A DNA stretch of 64,000 nt from Streptomyces rubiginosohelvolus (GTDB lineage Bacteria; Actinomycetota; Actinomycetes; Streptomycetales; Streptomycetaceae), in the NCBI RefSeq assembly GCF_014649875.1, contig NZ_BMTW01000007.1, forward strand, positions 80,818 through 144,817, written 5' to 3'. This document shows, in pieces, positions 16,685 to 28,659 of the stretch; the stretch's first letter is position 1; each line of letters begins with the position of its first letter. The position numbers and the translations under genes were made by a program. The notes beneath the pieces are model-generated. The model searched no databases, was not told where the DNA came from, and saw only the letters and a list, made by a program, of their open reading frames with translations.

Positions 16685-17520
16685 TCAGCTGCCGGATACG
16701 GCGCCGCGGACCTCGTCCGCGAACCGTCCGGCCGCTTCGCGCAGCCCGGACGCGTCCGGGCCGTGGCGCAGCACGCCCCGGCTCACGCTGGGCACCACGT
16801 TGCCCACCGCGTCGCCGAACACCGCCGGAAGATCCGCCGGGGTCGCTCCCTGGGCGCCGATGCCGGGCGCGAGCAGCGGCCCGTTGATGGCCAGGTCCAC
16901 CCCCGCGTCGCCGAGCGTCGCACCGACCACCGCGCCGACCGAGCCGAGCGGAGTCGCCCCCTCGTTCTCGGCGGCCATGTGGTCGAGCATCAGCTGGGCG
17001 AGCGAGCGGCCGTCGGCGGCCGTGGCCCGCTGGACCTCGGCGCCCTCCGGGTTGGAGGTGAGGGCGAGGACGAAGACGCCCGCACCGGAGACGGCGGCGG
17101 CGTCCAGCGCCGGGCGCAGCGAGCGAAAGCCCAGGTACGGGGAGACGGTGACCGCGTCGGAGAAGAGCGGGGAGTCCTTGTCCAGGTAGGTCGCCGCGTA
17201 GGCGCCCATGGTGGAGCCGATGTCGCCGCGCTTGGCGTCCATCAGGACCAGGGCCCCGGCGGCGCGGGCCTCCTCGACGGCCTTCTCCAGGACGGCGATG
17301 CCGCGCGAGCCGAACCGCTCGAAGAACGCGGACTGCGGCTTGAGCACGGCGACCCGGTCGGCCAGCGCCTCCACGACGGTCCGGGTGAAGCGCTCCAGGC
17401 CCGCGATGTCGTCGTTCAGGCCCCAGGAGGTGAGCAGGGAGGCGTGCGGGTCGATGCCGACGCAGAGCGGCCCGCGGGTGTCCATGGCGTGACGCAGGCG
17501 GGCGCCGAAGGGTTCGGGGG

Positions 17521-17524
<4 letters not shown>
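16685..17524 (-). CDS. pyrF: Orotidine 5'-phosphate decarboxylase (type 2)
   Basis: Last step of UMP synthesis: decarboxylation of OMP. The active-site Asp96-x-Lys98-xx-Asp101 array lies in LMDAKRGDIG, with Lys62 upstream in the barrel. Length (279 residues) and sequence fit the longer type 2 family found in actinobacteria. The GTG start overlaps the pyrD stop by 4 nt (GTGA), so the two are translationally coupled. Confidence 0.96.
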
Positions 17525-18633
<1,109 letters not shown>

Positions 18634-18678
18634 GAAGAGATGTCCTTGGTGCTCGGTGTGCTCGACAGGGCTCGCAAA

Positions 18679-18708
18679 GAGGGGGACACCGTTTCCGGTG
18701 TCCCCCTC
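18679..18708 (-). terminator. Hairpin between carB and pyrD
   Basis: A perfect 13-bp stem (GAGGGGGACACCG and complement) with a TTTC loop, followed on the minus strand by TTTGC. It lies 9 nt after the carB stop and 46 nt before the pyrD start. It should end the pyrR-carB transcript or strongly reduce read-through into pyrD-pyrF. Confidence 0.82.
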
Positions 18709-18716
18709 TCGGGCGG

Positions 18717-22017
<3,301 letters not shown>

Positions 22018-22025
<8 letters not shown>

Positions 22026-23157
22026 GCTGGCCCTCCATCAGGGAAACGAAGCGGTCGAAGAGGTACGCGGCGTCGTGCGGGCCGGCGGCCGCCTCGGGGT
22101 GGTACTGGACGCTGAACGCGGGCCGGTCCAGGAGCTGGAGCCCCTCGACGACCTGGTCGTTCAGGCAGACGTGGGAGACCTCGGCGCGGCCGAACTCCGT
22201 GTCGGAGACCTTGTCGAGCGGGGCGTCGACGGCGAAGCCGTGGTTGTGCGCGGTGACCTCGACCTTGCCGGTGGTGCGGTCCTGCACCGGCTGGTTGATG
22301 CCGCGGTGGCCGTACTTCAGCTTGTAGGTGCCGAAGCCGAGCGCGCGGCCGAGGATCTGGTTGCCGAAGCAGATGCCGAAGAGCGGGGTGGAGCGCTCCA
22401 GGACGCCGCGCATCAGGGCGACGGGGTGGTCGGCGGTGGACGGGTCGCCGGGGCCGTTGGAGAAGAAGACGCCGTCGGGCCGGACCGCGTACACCTCTTC
22501 CAGGGTGGCGGTGGCGGGCAGGACGTGCACCTCGATGCCGCGTTCGGCCATCCGGTGCGGGGTCATGCCCTTGATGCCGAGGTCGATCGCGGCGACGGTG
22601 AACTTCTTCGTGCCGATCGCGGGGACGACGTACGCCTCCTTCGTCGCCACTTCGGCGGAGAGGTCGGCGCCGGTCATCTCGGGGGCCTGGCGGACCTTGG
22701 CGAGGAGGGTGCCCTCGTCGGGGATCGCCTCGCCGGAGAAGATCCCGACGCGCATCGCGCCGCGCTCGCGCAGGTGGCGGGTGAGGGCGCGGGTGTCGAC
22801 ACCGCTGATGCCGACGACGCCCTGGGCGGCCAGCTCCTCGTCCAGCGAGCGCTGCGAGCGCCAGTTGGATGGCTTGCGGGCGGGGTCGCGGACGACGTAG
22901 CCGGAGACCCAGATGCGGCCGGACTCGGGGTCCTCGTCGTTGACGCCGGTGTTGCCGACGTGCGGGGCCGTCATGACGACGACCTGGCGGTGGTACGAGG
23001 GGTCGGTCAGCGTTTCCTGGTAGCCGGTCATGCCGGTGGAGAACACCGCTTCGCCGAAGGTCTCCCCCACGGCCCCGTAGGCGCGGCCGCGGAAGGCGCG
23101 GCCGTCCTCCAGGACGAGTACGGCGGGGGTCTGTGCCCCCCGGGTGGAGAGGGTCAT
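22018..23157 (-). CDS. carA: Carbamoyl-phosphate synthase small subunit
   Basis: Glutaminase subunit that supplies ammonia to CarB. The N-terminal CPSase domain precedes a class I glutamine amidotransferase domain with Cys263 (FGICFGNQ) and the His353/Glu355 pair (QYHPEA). It is 379 residues long. The ATG overlaps the stop of the preceding small membrane protein gene (ATGA), and the end overlaps carB. Confidence 0.97.
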
Positions 23158-23762
23158 CGTGCGGTGCCTTCCGTCGTGGTGCTGGTGAGTTCGGTGGCGG
23201 CCGGGGCGCCGGTGAGCCGGTTGACGGCGTCGACCCAGGCCTGGTGCTCGGCGGAGCGGTCGGAGCGGAAGCCGGAGTCGATCAGCTTCTCGCCGTGCGC
23301 CCAGGTGATGATCAGCAGGCCGCCCTCGGGGAGGACCTTGCCGGCGAGCGCCTGGTCGAGGCGGGCCTCACGCAGGGCGTCGGCCGGGATGAAGAAGTCG
23401 GCCGCTCCGGGGCGTACGACGTCCAGGCCGCGGGCGGTGAGCGTCAGCTCGGTACGGCTGCGGGTGCCGAGCCCGTGCGCGACGATCCGGTCGAGCCACT
23501 GCCCGGCGGTGGTGGAGGCGTGGTAGCGCCCCTCCAGCGTCAGCAGCGTCTCGTCGCCGTCGAAGTCCTCGGGGGTGGCCGGGAGCTCCGGCAGGTCCGA
23601 CTGGAGGCTGGCGCGCCACTTCCAGCCCTGGCGCATCAGCCAGTAGACGAGGGCGATGAAGACGAACAGGCCGACCACCCAGGCGATGCGGGCGGCCCAG
23701 TCCGTCACTTCCGCCGACTTCTGCTCGGCGGCCAGGTGGTACAGGGGGGTCAGAGTTGTCAC
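23154..23762 (-). CDS. Single-span membrane protein of the pyr operon
   Basis: A 202-residue protein with one membrane helix at about 24-44 (IAWVVGLFVFIALVYWLM) and a soluble C-terminal domain of about 155 residues. The domain has a beta-rich, bacterial PH-like look (TLEGRYHASTTAGQWLDRI and ELTLTARGLDVVRPG), but that assignment is tentative. It is a regular resident between pyrC and carA in Streptomyces. The GTG overlaps the pyrC stop and its own stop overlaps carA, so it is coupled with pyrimidine genes. It has no catalytic motif I can recognise. Confidence 0.85.
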   Translation of the reverse strand: MTTLTPLYHLAAEQKSAEVTDWAARIAWVVGLFVFIALVYWLMRQGWKWRASLQSDLPELPATPEDFDGDETLLTLEGRYHASTTAGQWLDRIVAHGLGTRSRTELTLTARGLDVVRPGAADFFIPADALREARLDQALAGKVLPEGGLLIITWAHGEKLIDSGFRSDRSAEHQAWVDAVNRLTGAPAATELTSTTTEGTAR

Positions 23763-25045
23763 GCGAGCTTCCCGTCGACGACCGTGGCACGGCCCCGCAG
23801 GAAGGTGTGGGTGACACGGCCCGGCAGCTCACGGCCCTCGTAGGGGGTGTTGCGGCTGCGGGACGCGAAGCCCGCGGGGTCCACTGCTCCACGGTATGCC
23901 GGATCGACCAGAGTGAGGTTGGCGGGCTCACCCGCCGAGACGGGACGGCCGTGTCCTTCGAGCCGGCCGATGGCCGCGGGGCGGAACGACATGCGGTCGG
24001 CGACGCCCGCCCAGTCGATCAGACCGGTGTCCACCATCGTCTGCTGGACGACCGAGAGCGCGGTCTCCAGGCCCACCATGCCCATGGCGGCCGCGGCCCA
24101 CTCGCAGTCCTTGTCCTCGTGCGGGTGCGGGGCGTGGTCGGTGGCGACGCAGTCGATCGTGCCGTCGGCCAGCGCCTCGCGCAGGGCCAGGACGTCGGCC
24201 TCGGTGCGCAGCGGCGGGTTCACCTTGTAGACCGGGTTGTAGGTGCGGACCAGCTCGTCGGTGAGGAGGAGGTGGTGCGGGGTGACCTCGGCGGTGACGT
24301 TCCAGCCCTTGGACTTGGCCCAGCGGACGATCTCCACGGAGCCCGCGGTGGAGAGGTGGCAGATGTGGACGCGGGAGCCGACGTGGGCGGCGAGGAGGAC
24401 GTCGCGGGCGATGATCGACTCCTCGGCGACGGCGGGCCAGCCGCCGAGTCCCAGCTCGGCCGAGACGATGCCCTCGTTCATCTGGGCGCCCTCGGTGAGG
24501 CGGGGCTCCTGGGCGTGCTGGGCGACGACGCCGTCGAAGGCCTTCACGTACTCCAGGGCGCGGCGCATGATCACGGCGTCGTCGACGCACTTGCCGTCGT
24601 CGGAGAAGACCTTCACCCCGGCGGCCGAGTCGTGCATGGCGCCGAGCTCGGCGAGCTTCTTGCCCTCCAGGCCGACGGTGACGGCGCCGACGGGCTGCAC
24701 GTCGCAGTAGCCGGACTCCTTGCCGAGCCGCCAGACCTGCTCGACGACGCCGGCGGTGTCGGCGACGGGGAAGGTGTTGGCCATGGCGTGTACGGCGGTG
24801 AAGCCGCCGACGGCCGCGGCCTTGGTGCCGGTGAGGACGGTCTCGGAGTCCTCGCGGCCGGGCTCGCGCAGATGGGTGTGCAGGTCGACCAGGCCGGGCA
24901 GCAGGATCTGCCCCTCGGCCTCGATCACGGTGGCGCCCTCGGCGTCGAGGCCGGTGCCCACCTCGGCGATGGTCTCGCCGTCGATCAGGACGTCCTGCGG
25001 CTCGCCGCCGAGGATCCGCGCACCGCGGACAATGATCTTGCTCAT
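23759..25045 (-). CDS. pyrC: Dihydroorotase
   Basis: Closes carbamoyl aspartate to dihydroorotate. The metal-binding residues of class I (Bacillus-type) dihydroorotase are present: His56 and His58 (DLHTHLREPG), a bridging Asp at 149-150 (FSDDG), His177, His230 and catalytic Asp303 (ATDHAPH). Length is 428. I start at the ATG giving MSKIIVRGAR, 2 nt after the pyrB stop; its ribosome site (GAGGAG) lies in the end of pyrB. It overlaps the next gene by 4 nt. Confidence 0.96.
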   Translation of the reverse strand: MSKIIVRGARILGGEPQDVLIDGETIAEVGTGLDAEGATVIEAEGQILLPGLVDLHTHLREPGREDSETVLTGTKAAAVGGFTAVHAMANTFPVADTAGVVEQVWRLGKESGYCDVQPVGAVTVGLEGKKLAELGAMHDSAAGVKVFSDDGKCVDDAVIMRRALEYVKAFDGVVAQHAQEPRLTEGAQMNEGIVSAELGLGGWPAVAEESIIARDVLLAAHVGSRVHICHLSTAGSVEIVRWAKSKGWNVTAEVTPHHLLLTDELVRTYNPVYKVNPPLRTEADVLALREALADGTIDCVATDHAPHPHEDKDCEWAAAAMGMVGLETALSVVQQTMVDTGLIDWAGVADRMSFRPAAIGRLEGHGRPVSAGEPANLTLVDPAYRGAVDPAGFASRSRNTPYEGRELPGRVTHTFLRGRATVVDGKLA

Positions 25046-25047
25046 GG

Positions 25048-26034
25048 TTACTTGTTCTCCTCGGTACGGGCGGGGGCGGCGGACAGCGCGGTGTCGGAGC
25101 CGCCGAGCAGCAGGTAGAGCACGGCCATGCGGATGGAGACGCCGTTGGCGACCTGCTCGACGACCGTGCAGCGGTCGGAGTCGGCGACCTCGGCGGTGAT
25201 CTCCATGCCGCGGACCATCGGGCCGGGGTGCATGACGACGGCGTGTTCGGGCATCTTCGCCATCCGCTCGCCGTCCAGGCCGTAGCGGCGGGAGTATTCG
25301 CGCTCGGTCGGGAAGTAGGCGGCGTTCATCCGTTCGCGCTGCACGCGCAGCATCATCACCGCATCGGACTTCGCCAGCACGTCGTCGAGGCTGTAGCTGA
25401 CGTCGCAGGGCCACTGCTCGACGCCCACGGGGACGAGGGTGGGCGGGGCCACCAGGGTGACGTGCGCGCCGAGCGTGGTGAGCAGGTGGACGTTGGAGCG
25501 GGCGACGCGGCTGTGCAGGATGTCGCCGACGATCGTGATGCGGCGGCCCTCCAGGTCGCGGCCGAGCCCGGCGTCGGGGCCGACGAGCCGGCGGCGCATG
25601 GTGAAGGCGTCAAGCAGGGCCTGGGTGGGGTGCTCGTGGGTGCCGTCGCCGGCGTTGACCACGGCCCCGTCGATCCAGCCGGAGGTGGCGAGCCGGTAGG
25701 GGGCGCCGGAGGCGCCGTGCCGGATGACGACGGCGTCGGCGCCCATCGCCTCCAGGGTCAGGGCGGTGTCCTTCAGGGACTCGCCCTTGGAGACGGAGGA
25801 GCCCTTGGCGGAGAAGTTGATGACATCGGCGGACAGCCGCTTGGCGGCCGCCTCGAAGGAGATGCGGGTCCGGGTCGAGTCCTCGAAGAAGAGGTTGACG
25901 ACGGTACGGCCGCGCAGGGTGGGGAGCTTCTTGATCGGCCGGTCCGCGACCCGGGCCATCTCCTCGGCGGTGTCGAGGATCAGGACGGCGTCGTCGCGGG
26001 TGAGGTCGGCGGCCGAGATGAGGTGACGCTTCAT
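25048..26034 (-). CDS. pyrB: Aspartate carbamoyltransferase catalytic subunit
   Basis: Joins carbamoyl phosphate to aspartate, the first committed step of pyrimidine synthesis. The carbamoyl-phosphate motif FFEDSTRTRISFE (about 49-61), HPTQALLD and the late MHPGPMVRG loop are intact. The 328-residue chain is the usual catalytic subunit; no pyrI is nearby, as expected in actinobacteria. The ATG has GGAG eight nt upstream. It follows pyrR by 94 nt. Confidence 0.97.
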   Translation of the reverse strand: MKRHLISAADLTRDDAVLILDTAEEMARVADRPIKKLPTLRGRTVVNLFFEDSTRTRISFEAAAKRLSADVINFSAKGSSVSKGESLKDTALTLEAMGADAVVIRHGASGAPYRLATSGWIDGAVVNAGDGTHEHPTQALLDAFTMRRRLVGPDAGLGRDLEGRRITIVGDILHSRVARSNVHLLTTLGAHVTLVAPPTLVPVGVEQWPCDVSYSLDDVLAKSDAVMMLRVQRERMNAAYFPTEREYSRRYGLDGERMAKMPEHAVVMHPGPMVRGMEITAEVADSDRCTVVEQVANGVSIRMAVLYLLLGGSDTALSAAPARTEENK

Positions 26035-26128
26035 CTGGGGTTCTCCGGGTGGCTGGAGGGGGTTTCAGGCATGCGGGCGCGCAGAAGGGCGCCGTACGTC
26101 CCCACAGGGGCGTACGGGAGCGTTCGGG

Positions 26129-26713
26129 CTACTGCGCGTCCGCGGGGGCGGCCTGCTTGACGCCGAGCAGCACGGCGTCGCGGCCGTCCTCCTCGGCGAG
26201 CTGGACCTTGACCGTCTCCCGCAGCGACGTGGGGAGGTTCTTGCCGACGTAGTCCGCGCGGATCGGGAGCTCCCGGTGGCCGCGGTCGACGAGGACCGCG
26301 AGCTGCACCGCGCGGGGGCGGCCGATGTCGCCGAGCGCGTCGAGGGCGGCGCGGATCGTGCGGCCGGAGAAGAGCACGTCGTCGACCAGGACGACCAGGC
26401 TGCCCTCGATCCCCTCGCCGGGGATGTCGGTGCGGGCCAGGGCGCGCGCCGGGCGCAGCCGCAGGTCGTCGCGGTACATGGTGATGTCGAGCGATCCGAC
26501 CGGCGTCTTCCGGCCGGTGATCTCTTCGAGTTTGTCGGCGAGCCGGCGGGCGAGGAACACGCCCCGGGTCGGGATGCCGAGCAGCACCACGTCGTCGGCG
26601 CCCTTGGCGCGTTCGACGATCTCGTGGGCGATACGGGTCAGCACACGGGCGATGTCGGGGGCCTCGAGAACGGGGCGCGCCGCGTTGCCGGTGGCGTCGT
26701 GCTGTGCGTCCAT
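26129..26713 (-). CDS. pyrR: PyrR, RNA-binding regulator of pyrimidine genes
   Basis: A phosphoribosyltransferase-fold protein that binds pyr mRNA when UMP or UTP is plentiful and usually has weak uracil phosphoribosyltransferase activity. The PRPP motif is VVLVDDVLFSGRTIRAA at about 107-123. It heads the pyrR-pyrB-pyrC-x-carA-carB operon. The ATG is preceded by a perfect AAGGAGGT, and this ribosome site sits in a candidate PyrR-binding RNA element, so autogenous translational control is likely. Confidence 0.96.
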   Translation of the reverse strand: MDAQHDATGNAARPVLEAPDIARVLTRIAHEIVERAKGADDVVLLGIPTRGVFLARRLADKLEEITGRKTPVGSLDITMYRDDLRLRPARALARTDIPGEGIEGSLVVLVDDVLFSGRTIRAALDALGDIGRPRAVQLAVLVDRGHRELPIRADYVGKNLPTSLRETVKVQLAEEDGRDAVLLGVKQAAPADAQ

Positions 26714-26721
26714 AAGAAACG

Positions 26722-26764
26722 GACCTCCTTCTCCGCCTCACGGGACGGATCGTTAAAGGACGTC
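26722..26764 (-). promoter_or_regulatory. PyrR-binding RNA element overlapping the pyrR ribosome site
   Basis: The leader RNA contains UCCCGUGAGGC, matching the PyrR-binding loop pattern UCCNGNGAGGC, closed by a UCCG/CGGA stem (26732-26749). Just outside it, GACGUCCUU can pair with the Shine-Dalgarno sequence AAGGAGGUC over 8 of 9 positions. No T-tract terminator is present, so the layout fits translational repression, as described for Mycobacterium smegmatis, rather than Bacillus-type attenuation. Confidence 0.75.
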
Positions 26765-26845
26765 GAATTTGCGTCATCCACGCTACCAGGGCTTGCGCCC
26801 GGCCCTGGCCCCACCCCCGGGAGGTGCCGGTCCGGACCATTCGGC

Positions 26846-26875
26846 TTGACGCATCCAAGTAACGCTGCGTAACCT
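26846..26875 (+). promoter_or_regulatory. bldD promoter
   Basis: TTGACG and TAACCT are 18 nt apart, about 60 nt upstream of the bldD ATG. A BldD box covers the spacer and the -10 element, fitting the known autorepression of bldD. Confidence 0.6.
26859..26873. promoter_or_regulatory. BldD operator
   Basis: GTAACGCTGCGTAAC fits the BldD box NTNACNC(A/T)GNGTNAN at every fixed position and is nearly palindromic. A second, imperfect palindrome (CTCACAGTGAG) follows immediately. Bound BldD would cover the -10 region of the bldD promoter. Confidence 0.75.
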
Positions 26876-26935
26876 CACAGTGAGTTACCAGCCACGCGGC
26901 GGAGCCGCACACTGTTCCAGCGTCCGGGGAGCCAT

Positions 26936-27436
26936 ATGTCCAGCGAATACGCAAAACAGCTCGGGGCCAAACTCCGTGCCATCCGCACCCAGCAGGGCCT
27001 TTCCCTCCACGGCGTGGAGGAGAAGTCCCAGGGTCGCTGGAAGGCCGTCGTGGTCGGTTCGTACGAGCGCGGCGACCGTGCCGTGACCGTGCAGCGTCTC
27101 GCCGAGCTGGCGGACTTCTACGGGGTCCCGGTGCAGGAGCTGCTGCCCGGCACGACGCCGGGCGGGGCCGCCGAGCCGCCGCCGAAGCTCGTCCTGGACC
27201 TGGAGCGCCTCGCCCACGTCCCGCCGGAGAAGGCCGGTCCGCTGCAGCGCTACGCGGCGACCATCCAGAGCCAGCGCGGTGACTACAACGGCAAGGTGCT
27301 CTCGATCCGCCAGGACGACCTGCGCACGCTGGCCGTGATCTACGACCAGTCGCCGTCCGTGCTGACGGAGCAGCTCATCAGCTGGGGCGTGCTGGACGCG
27401 GACGCGCGCCGCGCGGTCTCCCACGACGAGAGCTGA
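26936..27436 (+). CDS. bldD: BldD, c-di-GMP-dependent master regulator of development
   Basis: Represses sporulation genes during vegetative growth. A tetramer of c-di-GMP bridges two BldD C-terminal domains and enables DNA binding. The N-terminal Xre-type helix-turn-helix (about 5-68) is followed by a linker and the C-terminal domain. The c-di-GMP signature RxD-x8-RxxD is exact: R114, D116, R125, D128. It is 166 residues long and very close to S. coelicolor BldD. The ATG has GGGGAG five nt upstream. It is monocistronic on the plus strand, divergent from pyrR, and appears autoregulated. Confidence 0.98.
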   Translation: MSSEYAKQLGAKLRAIRTQQGLSLHGVEEKSQGRWKAVVVGSYERGDRAVTVQRLAELADFYGVPVQELLPGTTPGGAAEPPPKLVLDLERLAHVPPEKAGPLQRYAATIQSQRGDYNGKVLSIRQDDLRTLAVIYDQSPSVLTEQLISWGVLDADARRAVSHDES

Positions 27437-27470
27437 GCGAGCGGGGCCGGACCCCGCAGCAGAAACGTGC

Positions 27471-27512
27471 CGCCGGGTGGGCGGGGACCCGAAGGTCCCC
27501 GCCCACCCGGCG
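27471..27512 (+). terminator. bldD terminator
   Basis: A perfect 19-bp stem (CGCCGGGTGGGCGGGGACC and complement) with a CGAA loop, 34 nt after the bldD stop. Confidence 0.9.
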
Positions 27513-27542
27513 TCTCTGTGCCCGAGGTCGCCCCGGGTACAC

Positions 27543-27578
27543 CGAAGGGCCCACAGCCGGTCGGCTGTGGGCCCTTCG
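27543..27578 (-). terminator. nusB terminator
   Basis: A perfect 17-bp inverted repeat (CGAAGGGCCCACAGCCG and complement) with almost no spacer, 30 nt after the nusB stop. With the bldD terminator it forms back-to-back insulation between two convergent units. Confidence 0.88.
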
Positions 27579-27608
27579 TGGTGTGCGGCCGAATCGGGGC
27601 CGCCGGGG

Positions 27609-28040
27609 CTACTGCTCCCGGCGGAGGTTCGGCTTGAGGTCCTTGAAACGGGCCAGCAGGCCGTTCACGAAGGACGGGGAGTCATCGGTGGAGAACTCCT
27701 TGGCGAGCTGGACGGCCTCGTCGATCACCACGGCGTCAGGGGTCTCGTCCATCCAGATCAGCTCGTACGCACCGAGCCGCAGGATGCTCCGGTCGACGAC
27801 CGGCATACGGTCGATCTCCCAGTCCACGGCGTAGGTGACGATGAGGTCGTCGATCCGGTCCGCGTACTGCGCGTACCCCTCGACGAGCTCCATCGTGAAC
27901 TCACCGACCGGCGGCTGACGGTCGTCGGTCCGCGAGTGCCGTACCCAGTCCGCGAGGACGCTCTGCACGGACTCACCGCGCTGGTCGGCCTCGAAGAGGA
28001 TCTGGAAGGCGCGCTTGCGGGCCTTGTTCCGGGCGGCCAC
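27609..28040 (-). CDS. nusB: Transcription antitermination factor NusB
   Basis: Binds boxA RNA with NusE (S10) and supports rRNA transcription. The 143-residue all-helical protein carries the basic ARNKARKRAFQILFEADQRG N-terminus and the C-terminal DDSPSFVNGLL motif typical of NusB. The GTG start lies 2 nt after the efp stop, so it is probably coupled to efp. It ends the P-loop protein-M24-efp-nusB unit. Confidence 0.96.
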   Translation of the reverse strand: MAARNKARKRAFQILFEADQRGESVQSVLADWVRHSRTDDRQPPVGEFTMELVEGYAQYADRIDDLIVTYAVDWEIDRMPVVDRSILRLGAYELIWMDETPDAVVIDEAVQLAKEFSTDDSPSFVNGLLARFKDLKPNLRREQ

Positions 28041-28042
28041 GG

Positions 28043-28609
28043 TTAGCTGTTCACCCGGCCGAGGTAGTCGCCCGAGCGGGTGTCGACCTTGATCTTCTCG
28101 CCGGTGGTGATGAAGAGCGGCACGCCGATCTCGTAACCGGTCTCCAGGGTGGCGGGCTTGGTGCCGCCGGTGGAGCGGTCGCCCTGGACGCCCGGGTCGG
28201 TGTGCTGGATCGTCAGCTCGACGGCGGCGGGCAGCTCGACGTAGAGCACCGCGCCCTCGTACTGGGCGACGGAGGCGGTGAAGCCCTCGATCAGGAAGTT
28301 GGCGGCGTCGCCGACGGCCTTGCGGTCGACCATGAGCTGGTCGTACGTGTCCATGTCCATGAAGACGAAGTACTCGCCGTCCATGTACGAGAACTGCATG
28401 TCGCGGCGGTCAATGGTGGCCGACTCGACCTTCACGCCGGCGTTGAACGTCTTGTCGACGACCTTGCCGGAGAGCACGTTCTTGAGCTTGGTGCGCACGA
28501 AGGCAGGGCCCTTGCCGGGCTTGACGTGCTGGAACTCGACGACGGACCAGAGCTGGCCTCCGTCGAGCTTGAGCACCATGCCGTTCTTGAGGTCGTTCGT
28601 GGAAGCCAC
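28043..28609 (-). CDS. efp: Translation elongation factor P
   Basis: Relieves ribosome stalling at polyproline. It has three beta-barrel domains in 188 residues. The tip loop has KPGKGPAF with the tip lysine at about residue 33; this palindromic PGKGP loop is the actinobacterial type reported to work without lysine modification, and no epmA/epmB-type genes are seen here. The GTG start has AGGAGA about ten nt upstream. The proline-rich P-loop protein two genes upstream would be an obvious client. Confidence 0.97.
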   Translation of the reverse strand: MASTNDLKNGMVLKLDGGQLWSVVEFQHVKPGKGPAFVRTKLKNVLSGKVVDKTFNAGVKVESATIDRRDMQFSYMDGEYFVFMDMDTYDQLMVDRKAVGDAANFLIEGFTASVAQYEGAVLYVELPAAVELTIQHTDPGVQGDRSTGGTKPATLETGYEIGVPLFITTGEKIKVDTRSGDYLGRVNS

Positions 28610-28659
28610 GGTTGCGGAATCTCCTGGACTGAAGCTGGTGGAACGACCGAGGATCCGCG

